From positions 1-64,000 of the forward strand of contig JAGWZE010000019.1 of assembly GCA_018969015.1 (NCBI GenBank): 64,000 nt of DNA. The letters are read 5' to 3'. Every line of letters begins with the position of its first letter. Within the stretch, counting starts at the first letter, position 1. Source of the DNA: Alphaproteobacteria bacterium (GTDB lineage Bacteria; Pseudomonadota; Alphaproteobacteria; Caulobacterales; Aquidulcibacteraceae). The notes under the pieces were generated by a model. The model did not search any database, had not been told where the DNA came from, and worked only from the letters and a program-made list of their open reading frames with translations. Positions 1 through 9,192 of the stretch are shown in pieces. The translations under genes were made by a program, and so were the position numbers.

Positions 1-427
1 GGAGAGGGTGACGCCTCGAAGAGTTGCGGTCAGGACCTGAGAAATCCCACCTTGAAGTGGGGTCGCCCCCGTGTGGGTGTGCGCGCCTATCTCAAGCCGG
101 GTGAGGGCGAGCTCCGGCCTCGGGTCTCAAGGAGGACGCGAACGTCGTTCGAAGCGCTGAAAATGTAAGCGCCAAGAACGACCAGTAGCCCCTCGCCGGG
201 TTGACCAAACCGGCGCGCCGAACGCGGCGGAGAGGCCGAAAGCCACTCCCCCCCAAAGCATGCAAACCAGGGTCGGCCGACCCAGGCTCACGCCTCTCCG
301 CCGCGTCCCTTTTTTCTGCTGAACCCGCAGGCGCGCGCAGCGCCGTGCGGCCAAACGTGTTTCGCCGTCAGCCCGTTGCCGCGACGGTCCCGCCGCCGTA
401 CACCCACCCGGCGAGCGGGGAGACCAC
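1..427. other. Left-edge region without a confident gene
   Basis: No complete gene is supported here. The first 168 bases stay open in frame 1 up to a TAA, so this could be the last 55 codons of a gene starting outside the window. The same stretch is rich in short inverted repeats, for example around 48-65, 103-125 and a CGAAC/GTTCG stem at 141-153, so a structured RNA is an equal possibility. I see nothing convincing at 170-420 apart from the Shine-Dalgarno-like GGGGAG just before the next gene. Confidence 0.25.
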
Positions 428-1486
428 ATGATCACGCGCGAACTCGGCCGGACCGGCATCAAGATCACCGACATCTGCCTCGGCACCATGACGTGGGGCG
501 AGCAGAACACCGAGGCCGAAGGCCACGCCCAGATGGACTACGCGCTCGAGCGCGGGATCAATTTCTTCGACACCGCCGAGATGTACGCCGTGCCGCCGCG
601 TCCGGAGACGCAAGGCTCCACCGAGCGCATCATCGGCACGTGGTTCAAGGCGCGCGGGTCGCGCGACAAGGTCGTGCTGGCCACGAAGGTCGCCGGCCGC
701 TCGCCGATGACCTGGGTGCGCGGCGCCGACGAGGCGCGCCTGGACGGCGGTCTCACGCGCCTCACGCGCAAGCAGATCGACGACGCCGTGCACGGCAGCC
801 TCACGCGCCTGCAAACCGACTATATCGACCTCTACCAGCTCCATTGGCCCGATCGCGCCATTCCGGCCTTCGGCTTCCACACCTGGCGCGATTACCCGCA
901 GGACTTCGTGCCCTTCGAGGAGATCCTCGACGCGCTCGGTCGCCACGTCGAAAAGGGCACGATCCGCGCCATCGGCGTGTCGAACGAAAGCCCCTGGGGC
1001 GTGATGAGCTTCATCCGCGCGAGCGAGACCAAGGGCCTGCCGCGCATCGCGTCGATCCAGAACGCCTACAATCTCGCCAACCGCGTGTTCGAGTACGGCC
1101 TGGCCGAGTGCTGCATGCGCGAAGGCGTGAGCCTGCTCGCCTACTCGCCGCTCGGGCAGGGCTATCTCACCGGCAAGTACCGCAACGGCGCGCTGCCGCA
1201 GGGCTCGCGCAAGCAGCTCTTCAACCGCCTGCAGCGCTACGAGCGCCCGGGCGCCGACGCGGCCATCGCCGGGTATCTCGACGCCGCCGCCGAATTCGGC
1301 CTCACGCCCACGCAGCTCGCGCTCAAGTTCTGCCAGACCCGCGAATTCATGGGCTCCGTGATCATCGGCGCCACGAGCATGGCGCAGCTGAAAGAGGATC
1401 TCGACGCGTTCGACCTCGTTTGGACCGACGCCATGGAGGAGCGCGTCAACGGGCTGCACGTCGCGCATCCCAATCCGTGCCCATAA
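428..1486 (+). CDS. tas: NADP(H)-dependent aldo/keto reductase, Tas-like
   Basis: 352-residue cytosolic TIM-barrel oxidoreductase that should reduce aldehydes or ketones with NADPH. The N-terminal part closely follows E. coli Tas: GTMTWGEQN near residue 19 and AEMYAVPPRPETQG at 50-63. The family's catalytic tetrad is visible as Asp48, Tyr53, Lys87 and His139 (in YQLHWPDR). Length matches the family. ATG 428 follows a GGGGAG ribosome site. It appears to be a single gene with its own start; the next small gene begins 80 bases downstream. The natural substrate cannot be read from the sequence. Confidence 0.93.
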   Translation: MITRELGRTGIKITDICLGTMTWGEQNTEAEGHAQMDYALERGINFFDTAEMYAVPPRPETQGSTERIIGTWFKARGSRDKVVLATKVAGRSPMTWVRGADEARLDGGLTRLTRKQIDDAVHGSLTRLQTDYIDLYQLHWPDRAIPAFGFHTWRDYPQDFVPFEEILDALGRHVEKGTIRAIGVSNESPWGVMSFIRASETKGLPRIASIQNAYNLANRVFEYGLAECCMREGVSLLAYSPLGQGYLTGKYRNGALPQGSRKQLFNRLQRYERPGADAAIAGYLDAAAEFGLTPTQLALKFCQTREFMGSVIIGATSMAQLKEDLDAFDLVWTDAMEERVNGLHVAHPNPCP

Positions 1487-1565
1487 GCCTCTTGCCCAGA
1501 TGCGCGCACTCGGCGAGCCTGCCGGGTGCGCGCCCGGCCTGCGCGACCCGAGAGAGACGACGTCA

Positions 1566-1799
1566 ATGCCCGAAGCCACTGCCGAAGAACTGTTCGACCA
1601 GGCGCTCGCGATCGCCGACAAGCATCTCGACGCCGCGCTCGACGAAGCGGGTCCTCTCGCGGACTATGTCGCCGTCGCGATGGTCGAGGCGGCCGTGAAC
1701 GCCGCCGTCGAGGCGGCGGGCCACGAGGACATCGCCAAGGTCCTGCGCGACCTGGCCGACCAGATCGAGAAAGACGCCGAAGAAGGCGACGACGACTGA
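1566..1799 (+). CDS. Small acidic hypothetical protein
   Basis: 77-residue, Ala- and Asp/Glu-rich, probably all-helical soluble protein ending in an acidic tail (EEGDDD). ATG 1566 is chosen because it follows a GAGAGACGAC purine-rich stretch; an upstream in-frame start at 1500 would add 22 residues unlike the rest. It ends 15 bases before thpR, which suggests co-transcription. I do not recognise the family. Confidence 0.7.
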   Translation: MPEATAEELFDQALAIADKHLDAALDEAGPLADYVAVAMVEAAVNAAVEAAGHEDIAKVLRDLADQIEKDAEEGDDD

Positions 1800-1814
1800 C
1801 ATCGCGAGGAGGCC

Positions 1815-2366
1815 GTGGCGCTTCGCCTGTTCGCCGCCATTCCGATCCCGGACGACATCGCCCGCCGTGTCGTCGCGCTGATGCGCGGCCTGCCGGGCGC
1901 GCGCTGGACTCCGGCGGAAAACCTGCACGTCACGCTGCGATTCTTCGGCGAGCTGGATGAGCCGAACGCGGAGGATCTCGACGCCGCGATCGACGCCGCC
2001 GTCGCGCCGATGAGGCCGTTTTCGCTGCGCCTGAAAGGCGCGGGGGCGTTCGGCGGCGCCGATCCGCATGCGGTGTGGATCGGCGTCGAGGATGCGTCCG
2101 GCGATCTCGCGCGGTTGGCCGAAGCCTGCGAACGCGCGGCCCGCAGCGTCGGCCTCAAACCCGAGACGCGCAGGTTCACGCCGCATCTCACCGTGGCGAA
2201 GACGCGCGGAACCGATCTTGATCGTGTGATGGCGTTCCAGGCCCGCTGCGCGCTGTTCGAGAGCCGCCCCTTCGACGTGCCGGGCTTCGGCCTCTATTCC
2301 AGCCGGGTCCGGCCCGGCGGCCCGAGCCTCTATCGCGTCGAGGCGGAATACGTGCTGGCGGGATAA
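1815..2366 (+). CDS. thpR: RNA 2',3'-cyclic phosphodiesterase ThpR (LigT family)
   Basis: 183-residue member of the 2H phosphoesterase superfamily. It carries the two diagnostic HxTx motifs, HVTL at residue 38 and HLTV at residue 124, whose histidines hydrolyse 2',3'-cyclic phosphates to 2'-phosphates in the family. Start GTG 1815 is set by a strong GAGGAGG Shine-Dalgarno at 1806-1812. It lies 15 bases after the small acidic gene and probably shares its transcript. Length is typical of the family. Confidence 0.93.
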   Translation: MALRLFAAIPIPDDIARRVVALMRGLPGARWTPAENLHVTLRFFGELDEPNAEDLDAAIDAAVAPMRPFSLRLKGAGAFGGADPHAVWIGVEDASGDLARLAEACERAARSVGLKPETRRFTPHLTVAKTRGTDLDRVMAFQARCALFESRPFDVPGFGLYSSRVRPGGPSLYRVEAEYVLAG

Positions 2367-2463
2367 GGCGCGGCGGTCGGCGATGCGCGCCCGTCGTCTC
2401 CCGGGCGTCGTCTCCCGGCCCCGCGCCGTGCGTCGGGACCGGGAGAACGTTTCGGGACCTGAC

Positions 2464-3000
2464 TTACGACGTCGGCTGCGTCTTCGCCGGCTGCGTCTTC
2501 GGCGCCGGGGTCTGCAGGGCCTGCTCGGTCGGAGCGGCCTGATTGCCCGCCATGCAGCAGCGGACCTTCATTTCGAGGACGCGGTCGTTGAAGCGGCACT
2601 GCTTGTCGTCGATCTCACGCAGGATCGAGGGGCCACCCGCGCGCGTCGTGTAGCGGTTCTGGGTGCAGCTCACGAGCGTATAGCCCGGCGAGCAGGTGCC
2701 GATGTTGGTTTTGTTGAGGGTGCGCGTCTCGCAGAACATCTGGTCCTTCGCGGCCGCAGCGGCGGCGAGCGCCTGATCCGCGATCGCGCGGGCTTCCGAA
2801 AGGCGCATGTCGGTCGAAGCCAGAGACTTGCGCGTGCCTTCGATCTCGATGTTGATTTTGCAAACGTCTTTGTTCGCATTCGACGCGTCAGCGCAGTATT
2901 GGCCGACGGTTTGTTCCTTCGGAATGGTCTGGCAGCCGCCGAGAAGCCCGGCGAGGGCTCCAAGGGCGATCAGCGCTTTGATGGGTGTCTTCGACAGCAT
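2464..3000 (-). CDS. Putative lipoprotein, cysteine-containing
   Basis: 178 residues with a lipoprotein signal: a hydrophobic stretch at 9-21 ending in a LLGGC lipobox, so Cys23 would be acylated. An Ala-rich helical stretch around 60-90 may form a short coiled coil. It is followed by a Cys-containing domain (about 90-150, including MKVRCCMAG) and a low-complexity Pro/Thr/Gln tail. Envelope location is inferred; I do not recognise the family. It is convergent with thpR and divergent from cobB, so it appears to be transcribed alone. Confidence 0.8.
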   Translation of the reverse strand: MLSKTPIKALIALGALAGLLGGCQTIPKEQTVGQYCADASNANKDVCKINIEIEGTRKSLASTDMRLSEARAIADQALAAAAAAKDQMFCETRTLNKTNIGTCSPGYTLVSCTQNRYTTRAGGPSILREIDDKQCRFNDRVLEMKVRCCMAGNQAAPTEQALQTPAPKTQPAKTQPTS

Positions 3001-3252
3001 GGCGTACCCCGTTTATTGTCGTTCGAACGAAGCGGCGGGCCGCCCCGAACCTGTCCACAACAGTCCGACACCGTCTCTTATTTCAGTCCCGGTCCGGACG
3101 AACAAAGTCGTCCTTCGGGCCAGACCACGGGCGAACCACGCGGCTGATTACGCAGAATGTGAGCGCAAGTTCCACCACAATGTCGCCGCAGAGGTGAATT
3201 TCGTCAGCCTCTGCGATCCGGGCATCCTTCGACTTCAGGGAGGAAAACAATC

Positions 3253-3966
3253 GTGCAGCGCGTCTTCGTTTTGACCGGCGCCGGGGTGAGCGCCGAATCC
3301 GGTCTCGGAACGTTCCGCGACAAGGACGGGATCTGGACCAAGATCAATCTGGAGGATGTGGCGACTCCGGAGGGGTTCGCGCGCGATCCCGCCAAGGTCC
3401 ACGCCTTCTACAACGCCCGTCGCGCCAACCTCGCCGCCGCCGCCCCGAACGAGGCCCACCGCGCGCTCGCGCGCCTCGAAGCGGCCTGCGCCGACACCGC
3501 CCGCGAATTCATTCTCGTCACGCAGAATGTCGATGATCTGCACGAGCAGGCGGGCTCGCAGAACGTGATCCACATGCACGGGGAGCTGCGCAAGATCCGG
3601 TGCGAACGGTGCGGCGTGGTCAAGCCGTGGGTCGAGGATCTGGCGCTCGAGACGAAATGCCCCGCCTGCACGCGCGCCGGCCATCTGCGCCCGCACGTCG
3701 TGTGGTTCGGCGAGATGCCGTTCGAAATGGACCGTATCTATGACGAGCTGGGCATGGCCGATCTGTTCGTCAGCATCGGCACCAGCGGATCGGTCTATCC
3801 CGCGGCGGCCTTCGTCGCGTTCGCCAAAGGCATGGGAACCCGCACCGTCGAACTGAACTTGGAGCCGAGCGAGAACGCCCACGTGTTCGCCGAAACGATG
3901 TATGGTCCGGCGTCGATCGTCGTACCGCTCTTCGTCGAGCAGCTTCTGGGAGGCGACACATGGTGA
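3253..3966 (+). CDS. cobB: NAD-dependent protein deacylase, sirtuin (CobB type)
   Basis: 237-residue SIR2 enzyme that removes acyl groups from protein lysines using NAD. Visible features are the NAD-binding TGAGVSAESG at residue 8, QNVDDLHE with the catalytic His in HMHGEL, and four zinc-binding cysteines in CERC and CPAC. The FYNARR segment supplies the Tyr-x-x-Arg pair that in class III sirtuins (Sirt5, E. coli CobB) recognises succinyl-lysine, so desuccinylase activity is plausible. GTG 3253 follows AGGGAGGAA. The stop codon overlaps the start of the downstream lipoprotein gene, implying translational coupling. Confidence 0.95.
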   Translation: MQRVFVLTGAGVSAESGLGTFRDKDGIWTKINLEDVATPEGFARDPAKVHAFYNARRANLAAAAPNEAHRALARLEAACADTAREFILVTQNVDDLHEQAGSQNVIHMHGELRKIRCERCGVVKPWVEDLALETKCPACTRAGHLRPHVVWFGEMPFEMDRIYDELGMADLFVSIGTSGSVYPAAAFVAFAKGMGTRTVELNLEPSENAHVFAETMYGPASIVVPLFVEQLLGGDTW

Positions 3967-4409
3967 TGGGACGTCTGATCCGAGCCGGAGCCGGCATGGG
4001 CCTCGCCCTCGCGCTCGCCGCCTGCGCCGCGACGCAGCCTTTGCCGCAGGATCGCGCGCCCGGCGCGCTGCCGCCTCCGGTCGACGCTGGCGCCGCGCCC
4101 GATCCGGCGCCGTCGCCGTCCGCCGCTGGCCGCCCGATCCCGCCGCCGCGCCCCACGCCCGCGCCGCCCGTGCGCCAGGGCGACATCTCCGTGCAGCCGG
4201 AGCGTCCCGCGCCGCCGGCGGGCGACGTGCGCACCGCCTCCGAGCGCGCCGACGACATCGCCGCCTGGGATCGCTGCGTGCTGCGCGCCCAGGGGCTCGA
4301 CGACAATTCAGGCCGCGCCAATCCGGTGGCGACGACCCCGGAGGAGTATTGCCGCCAACGCCTCGGCATGGCCGATCGCCTCGCCGTGCCGAACAGCCGT
4401 CGCCGCTGA
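3960..4409 (+). CDS. Proline-rich putative lipoprotein
   Basis: 149 residues. A basic N-terminus and hydrophobic run end in LALAAC (Cys22), a lipobox. Residues 30-75 are a Pro/Ala-rich linker, followed by a small domain containing WDRCVLRAQGLDD and EYCRQRLG with two cysteines. An alternative ATG at 3966 overlaps the cobB TGA by one base and gives a slightly shorter signal. Coupled to cobB. Function unknown. Confidence 0.75.
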   Translation: MVMGRLIRAGAGMGLALALAACAATQPLPQDRAPGALPPPVDAGAAPDPAPSPSAAGRPIPPPRPTPAPPVRQGDISVQPERPAPPAGDVRTASERADDIAAWDRCVLRAQGLDDNSGRANPVATTPEEYCRQRLGMADRLAVPNSRRR

Positions 4410-4416
4410 GGCCGGC

Positions 4417-4836
4417 TCAGGCCTCGTCGAGCAGCGCGTCGATCCGGTCGTCGTCCAGGCCGAAATGATGCCCGATCTCGTGCACGAGCACGTGCGCGAC
4501 GAGCTCGTCGAGCGGCACGTCGCCGAGCGCGATCCATTCGTCCAGGATGGCCAGCCGATACAGAAACACCATCGGCGTCGTGGGCGCAGGATCGCTGATC
4601 GAGCGCTGCGTCAAATCCACCCCCTGATAGAGGCCGGTAAGATCGTACGGGCTGTCGAGGCCCATCGCGGCGAGCGTCTCGTCGTCGGCGCTTTCCTCGA
4701 TGCGGATCACCACGTCGCCGGCCAGATCGCGGAAGCCGCGCGGCAAGGCGTCCCACGCGGCGCGGGCGAGCGCTTCGAGATCGTCGAGCGAAGGGGGCAG
4801 GGCGTGCGCGGCGGGGGCAGGCGTAGTCATGCGCAA
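4417..4836 (-). CDS. Metallopeptidase-family (zincin-like) protein
   Basis: 139-residue small zincin of the DUF1025/Zincin_1 type found in many proteobacteria and actinobacteria. The zinc site HEIGHHFGLDD starts at His119 close to the C-terminus, as usual for the family. No signal peptide, so it is probably cytosolic. Its stop lies 7 bases from that of the convergent lipoprotein gene. Proteolytic activity is inferred only from the HExxH motif. Confidence 0.88.
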   Translation of the reverse strand: MRMTTPAPAAHALPPSLDDLEALARAAWDALPRGFRDLAGDVVIRIEESADDETLAAMGLDSPYDLTGLYQGVDLTQRSISDPAPTTPMVFLYRLAILDEWIALGDVPLDELVAHVLVHEIGHHFGLDDDRIDALLDEA

Positions 4837-4931
4837 GGCTTAGCGCGCGCCGCGCGTGCGGGCGAGCGGCGCGGCGCCTCTTTTCGGCGGCCAATTGGGC
4901 GGGCATCGTGCGCGCCGGAGGACATGCCCAG

Positions 4932-6155
4932 ATGCTTGATCTGAAAGATCCCGCCGCCTTCGCCACGGGCGCGCCGCACGAGGCCTTTGCGCGCCTGCGC
5001 CGCGAGGACCCCGTCTACTGGAACCCGGAAACCGACGGGCCGGGCTTCTGGGCCGTCACGCGTCACGCCGATATCCTCTCCGTCTCCACCGATCCCGCGA
5101 CGTTCTCCTCCGCCCGCGCCAATGGCGGCCACCGCATCTTCGATGAGGACGCGCGCGCCGATTCCGCCGTCGAAACCTCGATGATCTCGATGGACCCGCC
5201 CGAGCACCTCGCCTACCGGCGGATGGTGATGCCGGGCTTCACGGCCGATCGCCTGCGCGCCATGGAGGCCGGCGTGCGCGCACGCGGCGTCGCGCTGATC
5301 GAAGCGCTCGTCGCACGCTGGGAGGCGGGCGGCCGCGCGCCCGTCGATTTCGTCGAAGGCTTCGCTGCGCCCTTCGCGATCCAGACGCTCGCCGAACTGT
5401 TCGGCGTGTCGATGGAGGACGGAGATCGCCTGTTCGAGTGGTCGAATGCGGTCGTCGCGGAGGATGATCCCGAACTGCGTCCCAGCCAGGCCTATATCGA
5501 TCAGAAGATCGCGGAGATGGTCGCGTACTCGTTCAGATTGCGCGCCGAGCGCGAGGCGGCGCCGGGCGGCGATTTGATCTCGATGCTCGCCGCCGCGCGC
5601 GAGAACGACGCGCCGATCAGCCCCGGAAAATTCCTGGCGACGTTCATCCTCCTCGTCGTCGCCGGCAACGAAACCACGCGCAATTCGATCACGGGCGGCC
5701 TCTTGGCGTTCCGCGATTTTCCCGACGAGCGCGCCAAGGCCATGGCCAACCCGGCGCTGCTGCGCAGCGGCGCCGCCGAAATCGTGCGCTGGGTCAGCCC
5801 CGTGCATCACATGCGCCGGACCGCGACGCGCGACGTCACGCTTGGCGGCCGCGCGCTGCGCGCCGGCGACAAGGTCGTGCTCTGGTACTGTTCGGGCAAT
5901 CGCGACGAGGCTGTTTTTCCGGAGCCTTTCGCGTTCCGGATCGATCGCTACGAGGACCCCGCGGCGCCGCGTCATCTGGGCTTCGGCACGGGCCAGCACG
6001 TTTGCCTGGGCCAGCGCCTCGCCGAGCTGCAGATCAAGGTCGCGTTCGAGGAAGTGTTCGCGCGGCTGCCGGGGATTCATCCGGTGTCGGCGGGAACCCG
6101 CGTGCGCTCGAACTTCATCAACGGCTGGAAAACGCTTCCGGTGCAGCTGGCCTGA
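4932..6155 (+). CDS. Cytochrome P450
   Basis: 407-residue soluble bacterial P450 monooxygenase. The I-helix motif VAGNETTRN, the K-helix ExxR (EIVR) and the heme loop FGTGQHVCLGQRLAE with the thiolate ligand Cys358 are all present. ATG 4932 is chosen because GGAGG lies at 4917-4921; an in-frame GTG at 4908 would overlap that site. The sequence resembles class I P450s that need separate ferredoxin partners, and none is encoded nearby. Substrate unknown; sterol, terpene or fatty-acid hydroxylation is possible. Confidence 0.95.
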   Translation: MLDLKDPAAFATGAPHEAFARLRREDPVYWNPETDGPGFWAVTRHADILSVSTDPATFSSARANGGHRIFDEDARADSAVETSMISMDPPEHLAYRRMVMPGFTADRLRAMEAGVRARGVALIEALVARWEAGGRAPVDFVEGFAAPFAIQTLAELFGVSMEDGDRLFEWSNAVVAEDDPELRPSQAYIDQKIAEMVAYSFRLRAEREAAPGGDLISMLAAARENDAPISPGKFLATFILLVVAGNETTRNSITGGLLAFRDFPDERAKAMANPALLRSGAAEIVRWVSPVHHMRRTATRDVTLGGRALRAGDKVVLWYCSGNRDEAVFPEPFAFRIDRYEDPAAPRHLGFGTGQHVCLGQRLAELQIKVAFEEVFARLPGIHPVSAGTRVRSNFINGWKTLPVQLA

Positions 6156-6658
6156 GGGCGGGCGCCTGCGGCGTTGTCGGCCGTCGCATCCCGCAAGGCG
6201 GAGACGCGGCGACCGATCGCCAGATTGTTGGGGGAGGAGTGCCGCCCCAGGGCGCCGCTCTATGGGGCTTCCGTCGTTCGGGGGCTTGCCAAACGACGGC
6301 CGCGGGCCCTGGGGACTGCTCGCCACGCAAACACACACACGCTTTGCGCGTACGGGAGGTGGTATATTTCAGTTCATCAATAAATCAACCCCAGCGCGCA
6401 AAACTTCGTGAGACGGCCGTTAGGTGAACGAGCCTTGCTTGACTTCAACGTCCATCCGGCGGCAGCCGCCCGCCCCTCGGCTGAGGTCGGCCGATCACAA
6501 ACTTGACGGCAGCGTCATCTTTTCATTGATCGCCAACCATCCGTTCCGTAAAAGGGGAAGCGGGAGGCCGTGAGGACGCAGGAATGCGCCCGCACGCCCC
6601 GATGACGCAGGCCCCTTTCTGCAGCAGGCGCGCGAAGACGCACCCGAGGAGACCGAAC
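6156..6658. other. Intergenic region, no gene seen
   Basis: About 500 bases between the P450 and the diiron protein. I see no reading frame with coding character. The stretch 6360-6560 is noticeably more AT-rich than its surroundings (for example around 6365-6385 and 6510-6530), which suits a promoter for the next gene, and there is a short CA-dinucleotide run near 6330. No specific element could be assigned. Confidence 0.4.
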
Positions 6659-7804
6659 ATGGCGGCGGACGGCAGCACCATCCGGAACATCACGAAGGAC
6701 GAGCTCTACGATGCGGTGGCGCCCACCGATTTCGGCGCGCTGCTCGCGGTCGATCGCCACCTGACGCGCTCGACGGCCTTCGACAAGATCATCTCCGCCA
6801 CGCACGACCACTTCTGGGATCCGCTCGACACGAAGTACATCGACTTCTCCGAGTCCTTCGACATGGAAACCCAGCAGATCATGCCGGACTACATGGTCCC
6901 GGCGCTCGAGACCGACTATGTCCGCGATCATTTCGCCGACAAGCCGGCTGAGAAGATCAAGTTCGTCAACGAAATGGCCCGCTGGCAGCTCAGCGCCATC
7001 CTCCACGGCGAGCAGGGCGCGCTGAACCTCTCGGCCTCGCTGTGCCACGTGCTGCGCGATCCGGGCGCGCAGGAATACGCCGCCAACCAGTGCCGCGAAG
7101 AAGGCCGCCACGTCACGGCGTTCGCCAAGTACATCCGCGCCCGCTGGGGCTCGCCGCTGCCGTGCGGCCAGGTGCTCGCCGATCTCCTGCAGGAAATCGT
7201 GCACGCGCCGGAGGTCTACAAAAAGATCGTCGGCATGCAGATGCTCGTCGAAGGCCTCGCCATGGGCGCCTTCGCCACGATCTTCCGCGAGTGGCATGAC
7301 CCGCTCGCCCGCAAGCTCACGCAGCTCGTGATGACGGACGAGGCCTTCCACCACAAGTTCGGGAAGATCTGGGCCGACCGCACCATCCCGAAGCTCTCGC
7401 CGGAAGAGCATGAGATCGTCGAGAACTGGGCGGCGCACTGCTTCCAGACGCTGCTGTTCAATCTCGTCGCGCCCCACCAGATGCCGCAAATCTACGCGCA
7501 GTTCGGCCTCGACCCGATGAAGGTCGTGGAAGAATTCCAGAAAGTCGCGACGGATGCGGATCGCCGCGAGCGCATGAAGGAAGCCACGAACATCTTCCGC
7601 GTTCTCGTGAAGACGCTGCTGAACGCCGGCATCATCACGAGCCGCACGGCGCCGTTCTACGCGATGTACGTGGACCTCGAAGAACTGAAGTCCGAAGGCG
7701 ACGTCATGGTCGGCGACGAGATCGCCGAAGAGGGCATCCGCTACCTCCAGACGATCAACTTCACGGTCGACACCAACGCCCTCGCGAAGGTCGCGGCGGA
7801 GTAG
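6659..7804 (+). CDS. Ferritin-like diiron-carboxylate protein
   Basis: 381 residues with no signal peptide. Spaced Glu/His motifs expected of a four-helix diiron site are visible: LHGEQGALN, REEGRHVTAF, MLVEGLAMG and DEAFHHKFGK. This pattern is that of ferritin-like oxygenases and R2-like proteins, so O2 activation at a di-iron centre is the likely chemistry. ATG 6659 follows GAGGAG at 6646-6651. It stands alone downstream of a P450. The exact subfamily and substrate are not recognisable to me. Confidence 0.8.
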   Translation: MAADGSTIRNITKDELYDAVAPTDFGALLAVDRHLTRSTAFDKIISATHDHFWDPLDTKYIDFSESFDMETQQIMPDYMVPALETDYVRDHFADKPAEKIKFVNEMARWQLSAILHGEQGALNLSASLCHVLRDPGAQEYAANQCREEGRHVTAFAKYIRARWGSPLPCGQVLADLLQEIVHAPEVYKKIVGMQMLVEGLAMGAFATIFREWHDPLARKLTQLVMTDEAFHHKFGKIWADRTIPKLSPEEHEIVENWAAHCFQTLLFNLVAPHQMPQIYAQFGLDPMKVVEEFQKVATDADRRERMKEATNIFRVLVKTLLNAGIITSRTAPFYAMYVDLEELKSEGDVMVGDEIAEEGIRYLQTINFTVDTNALAKVAAE

Positions 7805-7828
7805 GCTCTCGATTGGCCCAACGCCTGC

Positions 7829-7919
7829 GTCATCCTCGACCGAGCGCAGCGAGGTCGGGGATCCAGGCGTTGGGGCCTCGATCCACTGGATCCCGTCGCC
7901 TGCGGCGACGAGGATAACG
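7829..7919. repeat. Dispersed palindromic repeat R1, copy 1
   Basis: A 91-bp hairpin-forming unit beginning GTCATCCTCG and ending in a near-complementary CGAGGATAAC, with two internal GGATCC boxes. It closely matches the other R1 copies at 9025, 33980 and 43946. It lies just downstream of the diiron gene. Confidence 0.85.
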
Positions 7920-8001
7920 GATCCAAGGGCGGATCGCGCGACCCGGCCCAAGCCGTGTCCCATGAAGACAGGTTCATTTGCGGTTCATCGCGACTTCGGT
8001 G

Positions 8002-8952
8002 ATGTCCGAAGCGATGCTGCGGACACTGCTTTTCCTCGTTTTCGCCCTTCTCATCGCGGTGGCGCCGGCCCTGGCCAATCCTCCGGCGCCGGCGGATGAG
8101 ATCGTCGTGGTCGGCGAGCGCCCCGGCCCGCGGCTCTGGCGCATCGACACCAGCGCCGGCGGCGAGATCTACATCCTCGGCACGCTGCAGCCGCTGCCCA
8201 AGTCCTTCACCTGGAAAACCGCGCAGATCGACGGCGTGATCGCCCGCGCGGACCGCGCCATGATCGGCTCGAACAGCGTCTCGATCGGGATCGGCGCGCT
8301 GATCGCCAACCGCAAGGCGATCCGCAACCCCAACAACGCCCGCGTGTCCGACCAGCTCGATCCCGCCACGCGCGCCCGCTTCCACGCCGTGCGCGCCGCC
8401 TACGGGTACGACGACACCGACCTCGAAGGCTGGCGCCCGTACGTGGCGGGGCTGATCCTGCTCGACAAGGCGCAGTCCAAGGCCGGCCTCTCGCGCAGCC
8501 TCGATCCGCAGGACGTCACGCTCAAGAAGGTCCGGAAGCGGCGCATCCCGATCGAGACCGTCACCCGCATCGAGGCCAAGCCGCTGCTGCATGCCCTCAA
8601 CGCCATGCCCGTCGGCGCCGACGCGCCGTGCCTCGCCGCCGAGCTTGAAGCCGTCGAGTCCATCGCCGTGATGCAGAAGCGCGCCGTCGCCTGGTCGAAA
8701 GGCGACGTCGAGGCTTTGCGGGCGCTGGGCGAGCGCGACGACGGAGAGAGCTGCCTCGCCGGCCTGCAGAGCGGCGGCGTGCCTGCGCATCGCCTGCGCG
8801 AAACGATCATCGCCGACTGGACCGCCGCGCTCGCCAAGGCCGCGCAACGCCCCGGCGTCACGCTCGCGATCGCGCCGATGGGCCCGCTTCTGGCGGCGGA
8901 CGGCGTCCTTGCGCGCCTGCGCGCCCAGGGCGTGGTGATCGAGGGGCCTTGA
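8002..8952 (+). CDS. TraB/GumN-family protein, secreted
   Basis: About 316 residues. An N-terminal signal peptide (hydrophobic LLFLVFALLIAVAPALA) is followed by the family hallmark LWRIDTSAGGEIYILGTLQ, comparable to the LWKV...YLFGT of GumN/TraB proteins. The usual histidine after GT is replaced here (GTLQ rather than GTIH), so metal-dependent activity is doubtful. A TTG at 7978 and an ATG at 8014 are alternative starts. Periplasmic location is inferred. Confidence 0.8.
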   Translation: MSEAMLRTLLFLVFALLIAVAPALANPPAPADEIVVVGERPGPRLWRIDTSAGGEIYILGTLQPLPKSFTWKTAQIDGVIARADRAMIGSNSVSIGIGALIANRKAIRNPNNARVSDQLDPATRARFHAVRAAYGYDDTDLEGWRPYVAGLILLDKAQSKAGLSRSLDPQDVTLKKVRKRRIPIETVTRIEAKPLLHALNAMPVGADAPCLAAELEAVESIAVMQKRAVAWSKGDVEALRALGERDDGESCLAGLQSGGVPAHRLRETIIADWTAALAKAAQRPGVTLAIAPMGPLLAADGVLARLRAQGVVIEGP

Positions 8953-9024
8953 TCGCAAGAAGCACAGGCCGTGGCCCGGCGCTTCGGTGAGACACAGGCA
9001 CGACGCGTCCCGCATTCACGCCCG

Positions 9025-9117
9025 TCATCCTCGACCGAGCGCAGCGAGGTCGGGGATCCAGGGGCAGTGCTGCGATCCCTGGATCCCCGGCACGCCTGCG
9101 GCGCACCGAGGATGACG
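9025..9117. repeat. Dispersed palindromic repeat R1, copy 2
   Basis: 93-bp unit with the same ends as copy 1 (GTCATCCTCG ... CGAGGATGAC) and the same internal GGATCC pair. It fills the gap between the TraB/GumN gene and mmcB, and open frames read through it, which can mislead start-site prediction for mmcB. Confidence 0.88.
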
Positions 9118-9192
9118 CAACCGAGCCGCATCGACTGCAGGTTGATTTCTCTATCCCGTGACGCGCGCGCCGCGTGGCGCCACTCTGGCGGC

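Noticed and set aside
8971-9192. Longer start for mmcB at 8971 or 9112
   Set aside because: Those starts translate the R1 repeat; the same repeat-derived peptides appear near other R1 copies, so the extension is not real coding sequence.
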